This document shows, piece by piece, positions 1 to 10,500 of a stretch of 64,000 bases of DNA; positions within the stretch are counted from its first letter, which is position 1, and every line of letters begins with the position of its first letter. The DNA is from Petrosia ficiformis (lineage: Eukaryota; Porifera; Demospongiae; Haplosclerida; Petrosiidae). The notes beneath the pieces are model-generated. The model was not told the DNA's origin. It saw only the letters and a list, made by a program, of their open reading frames with translations, and searched no databases. The position numbers and the translations under genes were made by a program. The stretch is taken from the NCBI GenBank assembly GCA_947044365.1, contig OX345636.1, positions 13,225,309 through 13,289,308 on the forward strand. Direction: 5' to 3'.

Positions 1-245
1 ACCTTTATTGAACGCCCAAGTGCTACAGTGAAACACACAATGCAATGTAAAGTGTGTTATAAGTGATTTATTGACGATCTGGTGAACCACCACTGTTATT
101 GGAGCAGCTTCGCTAGTAGAGGTGAGCAAAGTGTGCAATAACTAACTTATTGCATGCAAGTGTGCAATAAGTGATTTAATGTTCAATCATGTGACGCATT
201 ACCTGCACTGTGATTGGCCACAGGTCACATGATCAGCAATAATTT
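1..245. repeat. Dispersed repeat, copy cut by window edge
   Basis: The first 245 bases match 45699-45905 almost throughout, with small indels. Both copies share the start ACCTTTATTGA, the stretch GCAATAACTAACTTATTGCA and the end CACAGGTCACATGATCAG. In the right-hand copy the element is preceded by a short palindrome (GTTTACATAATG ... CATTATGTAAAC, about 45648-45690), so this copy is probably cut by the window start. No coding capacity seen. Confidence 0.8.
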
Positions 246-479
246 ATTTTAAAGCATGTTGATTGTTGTCTAGAATTGTTCTTGTTCTGAATTTTTTATT
301 TCTTCTTTATTACTTCCTATTTAATTACTTAATTATAATTAGTATAATAATGAGTCAGTACCTTGAAAGGAAATAAGTAAATTAATTGTAATAATAATAG
401 AAGAAGTAAAAGAGAAGGAAACAGGAATTGAATATTGCATAATTTTCCTGATAGTTAATGACTTATGTACATGTACTGG

Positions 480-572
480 TCTACAATATTAATGAAGGCG
501 ATATTAAGTGGTACATCAACACTTGTTTCACTTCTGATGATTATAACATTCATTTCTCATTTAACTGTCTAA
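480..572 (+). pseudogene. Relic of the C-terminal end of a DUF4430-like gene (5' copy)
   Basis: Reading from 507 gives SGTSTLVSLLMIITFISHL and a stop at 570. This lines up with the hydrophobic tail of the intact gene ending at 2642 (GASTVILCLPLMILTIITS). No upstream exons can be recognised. The following 200 bases, from GGTAGTTTTGTAGTTCAAT, also match sequence after about 3853. I read this as a decayed tandem duplicate of the 1195-2642 gene. Confidence 0.55.
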
Positions 573-1194
573 TTATATTAAAATGGTAGTTTTGTAGTTC
601 AATCATTTATTATTTTTTTGTTTCCATTTTCCACTCAAAATATCTTTAATTTTACATAATTGAATTCTTATGAGATAGCAGGCATAATAATTATTATAAT
701 TCATCATTTTGTTCTTCAATGCCACAGTTAAACAGAAATGCAAAGTAGGTGGCAACTCAAATATTATCCCTTTAACTGGTCAACAGATCACCAGTTAAAG
801 TATATATTTGAATGTACACGGCAAAAACAAGATTGCTGAAATCACTCATTCACTGGTACATACAGTTGCAAAGATTTACATTGTCATGCATGTTTTGATT
901 TGCAGTGTAAAATATTGTTGCAATATATATGCAAAGTATGCTATGCATGCTAATTTGATAACTGCAGTTATCAAACATGTTTCCTTCTCTGAACAGTTAC
1001 TCTAATTTCAAAAATACCCTTGTATACTTCCTTTGTCATGTCTCTCACTTTTATGGCATAGAGGTCAAAAGGTATATAAAGAGAGCCACGGCCGTATGCT
1101 TCATTATCAGTTTAATTACAACTGTTGTGTTGCTTATATAAAGCATCTGTTTCGACAAAAAAATCACTATTTATACTACACTTACTCTCTCAAG

Positions 1195-2642
1195 ATGGCA
1201 TGTCAGACAAAGAAGCACTCATTTATTACTGCTGTGGTTATGGTCTTAATCATACAAGTAAGTTCATGAGATATGATATAGTCAACTAATTATACAGTTA
1301 CAGTACTTTAATTATAAATTATATTGTCTTATATACAATTATACAGTTCAAATTAATATTTATTTATACTTATAGTAATTTCATGTTATATTTCTACTAC
1401 TGCAATTGTAATGCATGTAAGGATTAATTGTTGCTATGGTTAACCCTTGGGATAGACTTGAACATTAGTCGTGTATTCCTATACCAAAATACAATACTAG
1501 TTAACTACATGACCTTTATCGTGTCTCCAGATAGTAGCAGCAACTAGAAATGAAGGTATACGAGGTGGTCATTTGAATTTCCTTAATGTTGATGTGAGTG
1601 TTAATATTGAGTTTGATCAAAGGTGTGCTGACCATTCTGATATCACTGATATTGACTTAACAGTGCCACAAGGAAGTAACATGTTGAATGTCTTGGAATA
1701 TGCTAATAATAATCCGTCTGTCAATATCGCGGAGTACGAAGTGGTCTATTTATCTAACTTAGGCTACTATCTATTTTCCATTAATCAATTGAGGGACACC
1801 ACAGATTGCCGCTGGATTTTCATCACTGATCCTGACGTATCTCCTGATGATGGAATATTAAACAGTCTTGACGATGTACTTGTTTCGAATTTTGGTTTTG
1901 AGGTCACATATCAATATCGCTATGTATCTAACATAGGTAGTTTCAACAAGCCTACAATAGATTCTGTATTACAAACCACCAGTGAAACTGAGGTTAGTAT
2001 GTGGCTCTATAATTATTATAATTGTGTGTTATATAATTGTTATTCATAATTTTTCACACTTTTGTCAATGCTACTATAATAATTATTGTAGCTATATAAT
2101 TTTTTCTGCAGCCAATTCCTGCTGATATCATTGGTCCATCAATAGATATTTCTTATCAAATTGAATACCCAATTGCTTCTTGTCAACCTGGTGGTGTTCC
2201 TTCAGCTATTAATCTTGTTGTTCCAAAAGGAAGCAGTGCTCTTAATGTATTAGAAAGAGGAGCAAGAGCAGATCCACGACGTTCTTTTATAGCTAAAAAT
2301 TTTATCGGTTTTTTTTACGTCATAGAAACAATTGGATCAATGAGTGACACACCATCATGCCAATGGTGTACTTTATTCAGTCCTCCAAACTCTTTTCCAA
2401 ATTTTACCGTAAATTCTGTGAATAATTATGTAATTCCAGTGAATGGTGGTAATGTGATACTTGAATATCGTGATTTCTGTATCAGTTCCATAGGAAATGC
2501 CATTAATGCAGGCAATATAACTGATGAAGTTTTAGAAGCATTTGGAATTGATACAGGGAGTGGTGCATCAACAGTCATTCTTTGTCTTCCACTGATGATC
2601 CTGACTATTATAACATCATTCCTCATTAAAGTTTATATGTGA
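1195..2642 (+). CDS. Secreted or GPI-anchored protein with two DUF4430 (transcobalamin C-terminal-like) domains
   Basis: Three exons join in frame: 1195-1257, 1531-1992 and 2112-2642, giving 383 residues. Introns are phase 0 with donors GTAAGT and GTTAGT and acceptors CTCCAG and CTGCAG. Exon 1 encodes a basic start and a hydrophobic run typical of a signal peptide. Exons 2 and 3 each hold one repeat of about 110-130 residues with the same order of marks: VPQGSNMLNVLE or VPKGSSALNVLE, then a central YYLFSINQL or FFYVIETIG strand, then a C-x-W pair (DCRWIFIT, SCQWCTLF) and a closing V-x-Y-x-YR or ILEYRD. This resembles PF14478 (DUF4430), a fold of cobalamin carriers and bacterial surface proteins; the ligand here is unknown. 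The end, GSGAS plus a 20-residue hydrophobic tail, suggests a GPI signal or a C-terminal membrane segment. Partial copies lie on both sides. Confidence 0.7.
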
Positions 2643-3069
2643 AAATATTAATGCAGCAATACATTGCAATGAACAAACTAACATTATAAGTATAACTTTG
2701 TATCTTGAACACTTTGTTTTTAGTTCACATGATATTTAGCTCTGTCCATGTATTCCCTGTCCTCAAGTCGGTTTTTTTTCCATGTTATGTTTTTCTTTGT
2801 GATATTTTTTACCATAATTATCATAACAGTTTCTGGATTCTGAAATTGAATGTTATGGAAATTGTCACTATTGTACAAACATTATGTGTGAAATTAATGA
2901 TGAATTTGTGGAGTAATAGTTAAACGGAACATTTGGTATGTCTTGTGGTGGCAAACATGTGGTTAGAAATTACTAATCAGGAGGTTTTGTGAATGCACCA
3001 AAGTGTAAATTTACTCCTAGATTGCATCATATTTGCCTTTTTAGGCGTCAGAATCAAAACTTTCCTGGT

Positions 3070-3101
3070 GGCCATTCCCCCAGGTCTGGGGGAATGGCCA
3101 T
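3070..3101. repeat. Short perfect hairpin
   Basis: TGGCCATTCCCCCAG and its exact reverse complement CTGGGGGAATGGCCA are separated by only GT. The flanks also pair loosely (AATCAAAACTTTC against AAGAAAATTTTGATT). It is probably a MITE remnant within decayed gene sequence. Confidence 0.6.
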
Positions 3102-3284
3102 AAAGAAAATTTTGATTTCATGGAAAATATCAACGTTATTTTTAGGAACAGTGCAACACTTCAAAATTATATCTGCCCTTGAGCAGCATAATCAGTCCCT
3201 TTTGCAATTAGCAAAGATCTCGTAACAAGAAGTGGTCTGGCAATGCTGGACATGTAAAAAGTGTGCTGCTAAACCTGCATGTGG

Positions 3285-3440
3285 AGCCACTCCTGGCTAA
3301 TAAAGGCAATATAATTGTCGAGCTTCTGAAAGCAGCTAGGATTGATATGGATGCATGAGTCCAAGTGGAGCATCAACACCTGTTCTCTGTCAACTGCTAA
3401 TGATTATAATGTCATTCTTCACTAACTTCTACATGTGCAT
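3285..3440 (+). pseudogene. Relic of the C-terminal end of a DUF4430-like gene (3' copy)
   Basis: GGCAATATAATTGTCGAGCT onward matches the last part of exon 3 of the 1195-2642 gene. One frame reads NIIVELLKAARIDMDA before a stop, against NITDEVLEAFGIDTGS. After a frameshift, from about 3368, it reads GASTPVLCQLLMIIMSFF against GASTVILCLPLMILTIITS. Even the sequence just after the stop is similar (AATGCAACACTGC against AATGCAGCAATACATTGC). A MITE starts immediately downstream. Clearly non-functional. Confidence 0.7.
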
Positions 3441-3456
3441 GAAACTGTTAATGCAA

Positions 3457-3823
3457 CACTGCAAAAATTAAATAATTAAAATAACCATTTATTGGTTAGT
3501 ACAGTTGCAAGGAATAGTCAATCTAGTTTGTCATACAGGTTGTTATTGCTACATGCATGATGTTACTATGACATTATGTGCACCAAGTATAAGAATGTAC
3601 AATAGAAAAAGTATTATGTGTTTAAAGGCTCCATGGTTGAAATATGAGTAGACAGCACCATAAAATTATACTGCTTCAACTAATTGGTTATAATTAGTAC
3701 GAAATAGTTACAGCATTAGCAGGCATGTATACATAATAATCTAAACAACCATACAACTAATTGTTAAATCCTTGCAACTGTACTAACCAATAAAATAGTT
3801 ATTTTAACTATTTTGTTTTTGCA
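3457..3823. mobile_element. MITE family B, copy 1 (ends ACTGCAAAAA)
   Basis: The element begins CACTGCAAAAATTA and ends ATTTTGTTTTTGCA, with long subterminal inverted repeats (GGTTAGTACAGTTGCAAGGA at the left, TCCTTGCAACTGTACTAACC at the right). Related copies lie at 28324-28764 and about 29470-29863, and a right end near 31615-31675. No coding capacity. A degraded second left end appears near 3960-4010. The rest of the 3.8-5.0 kb stretch shows nothing recognisable. Confidence 0.7.
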
Positions 3824-5037
3824 TTTAATGTATGCTGAACTAACAGATATTTAGGTAGTTTTGTAGTTCAATAGTTGACATTTGTTTGAATTCTCATTTT
3901 GTTCATTGATATCAATGCTACAGTAGAGAGGTGCCAACTCAAACGGTATTCTAACTGTATTGCAAAATTAAATTGTTAAAATAACTAATAGTTGCAAGGA
4001 ATAGTGGAAATTGTAATTTAATGGGTTGTGTAGGTTGTTATGACAGCATGGTACCGTGATATACATGTATATGTAGTTATATAATAATCCAATAATATAT
4101 TTCCATATATCCTATAATATTTTCTCATTGTATGTTTCCAAACCTTCATTGTTCATCTAATATGAGATATTAGGTCTATATATTATATAAATTATGTCTT
4201 GATATCAAAGTAACCACAAGTTTTATAAATCAGATGTAAATCTTACTGGTGACCTCAGTGCTATGTCCTCACTAGGATTTCAGAAATTTATGTTGCCCAC
4301 GTGTAAAATGGGTGCACTTAATTTACTCAAAGCAGCACTATAGAGATGGTGGGTAAGTTGAATTCCTGAGCTTAAATGGTTTATAGTATAAGTAGTTTGA
4401 AGAGATGGGTATCACCTTTGATGTAGAAGAAGAATGAAGTACTTTGTGTTCTTTTACAAAATCTGTGGCAGGCACATTGTTTTCTAGTGCTGTGAACAAC
4501 ATCCAGAAAATATAGAAGCAGATGTGGTACCAACTGTGCTATATGGTAAATATACATATGTAGCACTGGCAGTACCTTCTGATGTTAAGCATCATATAAA
4601 TATAGCACTATTAATAGTCACATAATAACATAGCCTTTTGCTATTGACTTTCAGGTTACATTATAGATGCCCATTGACACATACAAGCACCATATTATAC
4701 ATGTACATACATGTACATTAAAATGTGAGTATATTTGTGAAATGGACTGATTGGTGAAATAATTGTGTCTGTGTGTTACCGCTTGATCTCCACAACGGCA
4801 AGGTCTTACTATATTCTGAGCATATCTGCAGAATACTGGTATAGTGACAGGTAAGAAATAAAAGAGATTTGTTCTGAACTCGTCTTGTTGCAGAGAAACA
4901 GCCGTGTAAATTCTCGTCCATCTTGAAATTTTATCGTTTCCAGCAGAAACACTAACTTTTGTCTTTTTGAAGTTTTGTTTCTTGGGCTTTGTCTATCGTC
5001 CTAACGAGTGTTTATACAGCTATTTGTGAAGTTTTGT

Positions 5038-5175
5038 TCAGATATGATTTTGGAGGTCGGATATAGCATATCTGATGTCTGATATAATATTGGAAGTCGG
5101 ATATAGTATATACGATGTCTGATATGATATTGGAAGTCTGATATAGTATATACGACGTCCGATATGATATCAGAA
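5038..5175. repeat. Tandem repeat, about 40-bp unit, 3-4 copies
   Basis: Units of the form GATATTGGAAGTCGGATATA followed by GTATATACGATGTCTGATAT repeat imperfectly. The array produces repetitive reading frames on the minus strand that are not genes. Confidence 0.75.
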
Positions 5176-5385
5176 AACACAATACTGGAGCAGCCAACAC
5201 GAAATAAAAGATGAAAGACCGATAAAAGACTGATGATGTAATTTTGACTCATTTGGCATCCCATAGTTTGGAACTCTAAAACACAGTCTGCATCCTCTAC
5301 ATGTGTATATTGTAGCTTTTTCAAAATGTGTATGAAATTACACTTCATGCATGCACTTCAAGCACTAAATTTATAAGGACTGGAC

Positions 5386-5601
5386 TTGAAATCATTTACA
5401 TGCAGGAAGGCTGGATGGAATACTAAAGCAGGGGATTCTTATTACAAAAATAATAAAAAAACACTTCCAATAAAAATGAAACATGTAGAGATATCAAAAC
5501 CCAAAAAGCATGCGAACAAGGTTAGGTGGGACCCAAAATTATACAAACATGCTGACAAAATGACTGGTCTCCTTAGAAGTATCAGGAAAATGAACTTTTA
5601 G
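5386..5601 (+). other. Coding-like segment, possible terminal exon, related to a hairpin repeat at 23 kb
   Basis: After a possible acceptor (CATGCAG, 5404) an open frame of about 65 lysine-rich codons runs to a stop at 5599-5601, ending in RWDPKLYKHADKMTGLL and RSIRKMNF. I do not recognise the family, and no convincing upstream exon could be joined. About 110 bases (5434-5545) match both arms of the foldback element at 22901-23197, where the frame is broken. Either a gene end was captured by a transposon, or this is an older repeat that happens to be open. Low confidence that it is expressed. Confidence 0.25.
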
Positions 5602-5984
5602 TCAGTTAGCTACAGTACTGCTTAGGACCTAGTAATACATTTATGACATCACATTAATAAAATAATAGTTTATTACCTGTGATGCCAAATCTACCCTCAT
5701 TTTTGAAAAATTATTTAAATATACATGTTCATATCTCAGCTTTGGTTGAGTTGTTAGACCACCAGACTGACTTGTTTTCATATATAAATCTTCGATGAAC
5801 TTCCAAGAGATGGATTGGCCATTGTACTGTTGGAATAATGTGTGATTAATTACATGTACAAAGTTTTTACTGTATTTATTTATTTTCTTTACCTGTAGTT
5901 GTCAACGTACATTCTGAAAGCAGTTCTGTGTCGTTTTCATTAAATGAGGAGGTCAGAGAATGTTGCGGGAATCCTCAAAACACA

Positions 5985-7016
5985 TAATAGGAGTTATATA
6001 ACGCACGTTCACGGTTCACACCTTAAACATTGATTCCCATCAAACTAAAATATCCTCAATTTACAGAGAGTCCATCCAAAGTTTGAACCATTACTTTGAA
6101 CCCACACTGCTCCAATCTAAATGTAGCTTCTGTTAATGAGCTGTCCCCCAGTAAGATTTTGAGTAGGAAAGGTGGCATATGGGAAGTTTATTCCTATGAA
6201 GAGACCTCTTACCGTTACTACAAAAACGCTACTGGCCAAAAAAGGAGGTTGTGACTTTCCATCATCAAGATCACTCTCTAGTTGTTGTAGGTGTTCATTA
6301 ATATCACCTAAGTTGATAAAACCTATCAACTCCCCGTTACTCTTGTCGTACACTAACCCTTTTCTTATTTTCATCTCGTCTCCTACTATACATACACACT
6401 TTTCAAATTCTTCTAAATTATGATAGGTGGCCTCTGACATTAGTAGTTGATCTATCTCGACCGAAAACCGGGGAGTGTTGTTGAAATAATGTGTGTAGTC
6501 TCTCAGGGTCCGTTGTGATGGTAACTGTATACACCCAGACTTTCTAAGTAACTCATACGCACCGCACCAGATGACTGATGCCTTAAATATAGGCACCATT
6601 TAATTATGAGTGGATGCCAGCGTATCCCATTAGAAGACATTTTCAAATTTCATCTGCTGTTCCCAGAACACTCGTTGGAATGATCCTTTCTCGTATGTAG
6701 ACAAGATGTGATTATGCTGTTGCTCAATGATACGAGAAAGGTCACTCTTGAGATCATCATTTACGCTAATACCATGACCTAGTAACAACTTTCTGAGTTC
6801 TTCCCGAAGTTTAGAAATTTTTACATGAGCTTCTTTATTCGATGTCTTCATAGTTCGTAAGAGATCGTCTTTTTGGTATGATGACAAATAACAATAATTA
6901 CACCTTGATGCAGGTGTGCATGTCGTAAACGTTGGTAGTGCTAGTTTTTGTCTTCTCTTTGGAAGAAATCGCAAACAGGGTTTTACGTTAATTTTCACAC
7001 ATTTCACACCTTTCAT
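5985..7016 (-). pseudogene. Decayed P-element/THAP9-type transposase
   Basis: On the minus strand a broken frame gives, in order, a lysine-rich start, a predicted coiled region (KISKLREELRKLLLGHG), then RWHPLIIKWCLYLRHQSSGA, LLRKSGCIQLPSQRTLRDYTH, the RNase H-like core around VGDEMKIRKGLVYDKSNGEL, GFINLGDINEHL, and finally RLEQCGFKVMVQTLDGLSVN near 6020-6100. These marks are those of P-element-type transposases. The frame shifts near 6640, again at 6558-6567 where a 5-base unit (CGCAC, plus strand) is duplicated, and again near 6130. An in-frame stop interrupts the last segment. The THAP domain and the C-terminus are not found. Confidence 0.75.
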
Positions 7017-8618
7017 ACATGTACTTTGTAATCATTTTACACTGGGTGTGTCTAATTGTAGGTGTTGGCGTGGACTCCAAGTTTGCCACTACATTCCCTT
7101 TGTAAAGATCAATTATAATAATTATTTATGTATACTCTGTATTTAATGTATACCTGTACATATATTCATATTTATAAGGTTTGCCATTACATGGAGAAGA
7201 CTTTCTGGAGTATAAATGTGTGATCGGATTAAATTAAGTACTATTTTGGTTAAAACAGAGAGTGTGCATAAAAAGTCTTGTTTATAGTAAGTGAGTATTT
7301 GATAACAGGAGTGGTTAGACTGGTGTTCACGATGTGGCAAAAGGTTAGTTTACTAGAATTACTGTTCACTTCTACCCAGGATTCAGGCAGGCGAGAAAAT
7401 ACATATTCTTGTCGGAACTATTGCGTAGCCATACGTCTGCAAAGAAAAAAAGCTGACATTAACAGTTTATAATAATGTTTTGTATATTTACCATTAATTT
7501 TGGAAGTGTAATGTTTCTTAGTGGCAGTGATACAATCAGGCTCTCATGTGCAAGTATAACAATTCTAATTAATTGTAATAGATTTTATTTATACCATTTG
7601 TATATTTACCAATGGGATTTGTTAGTTTTTGTAGAGGTTAAATCTTGTAAACTTTTCTTTTTATAGTAGTATCTGTTGTGACTAAGACGAGACTTTTGAG
7701 CCATGATACCTGTGGAGGCTGTGTTTACATGATTATAAAATTATGTTGTACAGATCATCTGTGCTGGATTCCTCTGTCTTGTAATCATTTGTTCTTTTGT
7801 TCTTGTAACATATACTTCCACAAAGATGTTTTATAGCACTGTTATATGTATCTTTAAATGATATGTTATAATGACATGTTTCAGTTCAAGGGTATGTATT
7901 GTTAGACTGTTAAAGGTACAAAACCTTTTAACAGAAAGGAGGGTATAATTACTTCTGGGTAGGTAGTGATAGTGCAACCATTATATGAAGTTGGCAAATA
8001 ACATTGTTTTTATATTTTATTGATAGCATAGTACGTTTTTGTATTCTAGTAAAAGGTACAAAACTATTTCCATTGAGAAATCTTAAATCGCAAATGCCGT
8101 GATTTTCAACGCCCACTTATCCCAGAGGAATACCGAATTCATCCTTGAAACTTTTTTGTGTTGTAGTACTACATAGTGTGTTACTTATGGTCTAACTTTT
8201 GTACTTAGAAGATAAAGTTAGTCCACTTTGAAAGAAGGTAAATGATGTATACTGTTGTTCAATTTCTCTTTTGTTTCTCTATTGTGTTAACTGTATATCA
8301 ATAGCTTTGCAATGCTGCGAAATCCCAATTCACATAGTCTTCCATAACAACAACATAAAATGTTTATTAAATGTTTCATCAATGAACGCAGTTTCCAATC
8401 CCTTTACTCTATTATCTATGGTTACGCTTAGTACAGGTTACAATAACAACATGATATTATTATTCATATTATCTATTATCATGTAATAAGACAGTAATAA
8501 GACAGTAATATTAGTCTCACTAAAATAATTACATATAATTATAATAATATTTATTAAAAGAAATAAAAAACACGTATACACACAATGATAATTATACAGA
8601 TGAATGTATGGAGATTGG
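7017..8618. other. Intergenic stretch, nothing recognised
   Basis: Short open frames near 7143-7666 and 8271-8486 are AT-rich, lack splice context and match no family I know. No inverted repeat with a target duplication was noticed. Confidence 0.5.
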
Positions 8619-9787
8619 TTATGGATCAAGTACACCAAACCTTAGTTTAATTTTTGTTACTATATTCTCTGGAGGATCGTTTCCCCATCCAGAATATAGA
8701 ACTTTTCCATAATTGGCGACATCAATAGTACCAGTTTTAATCTGTATCTTGAATTCCTCTACTTTGGCTTTATCAACCAGGACATAGTGCCATGCTGGTT
8801 TTCCTTTATCCTTACCACGAACAACATAAACAAGTGAAAAATTTATTATTCGATCTTCCCATGTACTGTTAGAACGTATCTCACATTGCTCTGAGGGTTT
8901 CTTGCGACAGTTGATGTATCTAAAATCACCATACCATGTGTTTTGACCGGAATCTAACTGTTTAACACTGAATGTAATGCCTTTCTTTTCATTGTTACCT
9001 ATAGCTTTACTATAAGTACCTATGGTTGCCTCTTCATTCTCTTGACAAGATGAAAATACTTTAAGAAGTATTCCTTGCTCCCTGGTGTGATGGCCACAGG
9101 AAAGTATACCAATCTCATCCATCTTTTTAACACAATCTTTGACCCAATTACCAGAGTAGCTGCAATCGCTCACAACTGTTAAACGTTTCCCTCTTAAGTG
9201 ATCCATGTAAAGACCAAAAATGTCATCAAAAGTTATGGCTCCATCTTTAAAACACCAGTTTCCAGTACCTCTCTCACCATGACCAGTGTACCATAGCAGA
9301 GCTATATGGGAAAAAAGAAGTTTTCTTAATATATACACTGAATTTATGCTATGAACCAACCTCCATCTTTGTCACATTGTTCAAAAAATCGCTTTACACG
9401 ATCAAGATAATAATCTTTTGGGAACTGAGCTCCAGGGAAGTCAGTACAGAAGTATTTGAGCATCACTCCATTATCTACACGGCATTTATCCAGGATGACA
9501 TCTAACTCTTTACGAGCTAATGTTATTTTTTCATTAGCTTTAACTGTGTTATCTTGTAGCTTCGGTACAGCATCAAATAATGGAATAAACTCATCACCAT
9601 ATGATGAAATTAACATCATTTCCATGTCGCAGGTTGGCATATTTCTCCAATCACTTTCACCCTCTTGACTTGACTTTGTAGTCTCGCCAGATTCTATCTT
9701 ACTGGACTCAGCACTCAAAATCTTCTGTAACACTTCATAATTGTAGACGCTTACTTTGTTTTGTGTTTTACTTAGATTAGTTTCCAT
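8619..9787 (-). CDS. Caspase-like (clan CD, C14) protein
   Basis: Two exons on the minus strand, 9787-9361 and 9301-8619, flank a 59-base intron (GTTGGT ... CATATAG) that joins GAT GGA G|CT CTG CTA as DGALLWY. From the ATG at 9787 the product is 369 residues. The p20-like core has the strand ALLWYTGHGERG with the probable catalytic His at about 150, and LTVVSDCSYSGNW with the probable catalytic Cys at about 189. This matches the His/Cys dyad of caspase-like peptidases. The N-terminal 140 residues show no death-fold domain I recognise. The C-terminal 180 residues are not a typical p10 subunit and may be an added domain. The frame stays open to 9916, but the extra 43 codons lie in sequence that looks repeat-derived, so 9787 is preferred. 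Substrate unknown. Confidence 0.7.
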
Positions 9788-10109
9788 CAGCCACTGATAA
9801 GGGGGAATTTTGAGACTCCTACGCAGTCTAGCCGCACCCATTATTAGTCTCGTCCCCAACCTGGGTGTGGTATGCACTTCTGTGGGCGCGGGCGCGAGAT
9901 ACTTATTTGTCGGCACATGTACTACTCTCCATATAATTAAATTTTACATCAAATAATTATTATTATGCAAGTGTATTTCAAATCTAGGCCTACTCCACAA
10001 GAAGATTAGTATGATTGATCATTCTTACCTCTCATATTCAAAATTATTATAACCACACCCACCTTGATGTGTGAGGTGTGGCTCAGCATCACAGATGCAA
10101 CTGAATGCA

Positions 10110-10500
10110 GCTTCTTTGCAACTTTCTGTACCTCCTGGAGTAATCTAACAGTCACCTCAACCTTGCTTACCAATTACTGCAAGCACAACATCCACTCAAG
10201 TCTGCAAGCGAACGCTATTTTTCACTTATTCTCTCAACATCCCTTTCTCTCTCACTAGAACTAGCTAGAAATCAAGTCTACACATCACACATACATGGAC
10301 ATGCTATTCTAATCTCCTTTTACTTTTTTTTTAAAAAGTATTCTAAAAGTAACATCAAAGGGTGGACCAGCACTTAAATGAAAGCACCGCCCAACCACAT
10401 CCAACAAAGCGTGGGCGTTATGGACACCACATTGGTATACTCTCGTAATCTACAGTAATTTGGGGTGCGGTACATCCAAGATCCAGTGAATTGCAGTTTA
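10110..10500. repeat. Dispersed repeat, copy 1
   Basis: This stretch matches 21083-21747. Shared marks are CTTTGCAACTTT at the left and CTACAGTAATTTGG, GGTACATCCAAGATCCAGTG and AATTGCAGT at the right. The second copy carries about 330 extra bases in the middle. Class unknown; no coding capacity. Confidence 0.7.

Noticed and set aside
9788..9916. N-terminal extension of the caspase-like protein
   Set aside because: The sequence (AGTCTCGTCCCCAACCTGGG region) resembles inverted-repeat element ends seen elsewhere in the window; the ATG at 9787 is a simpler start.
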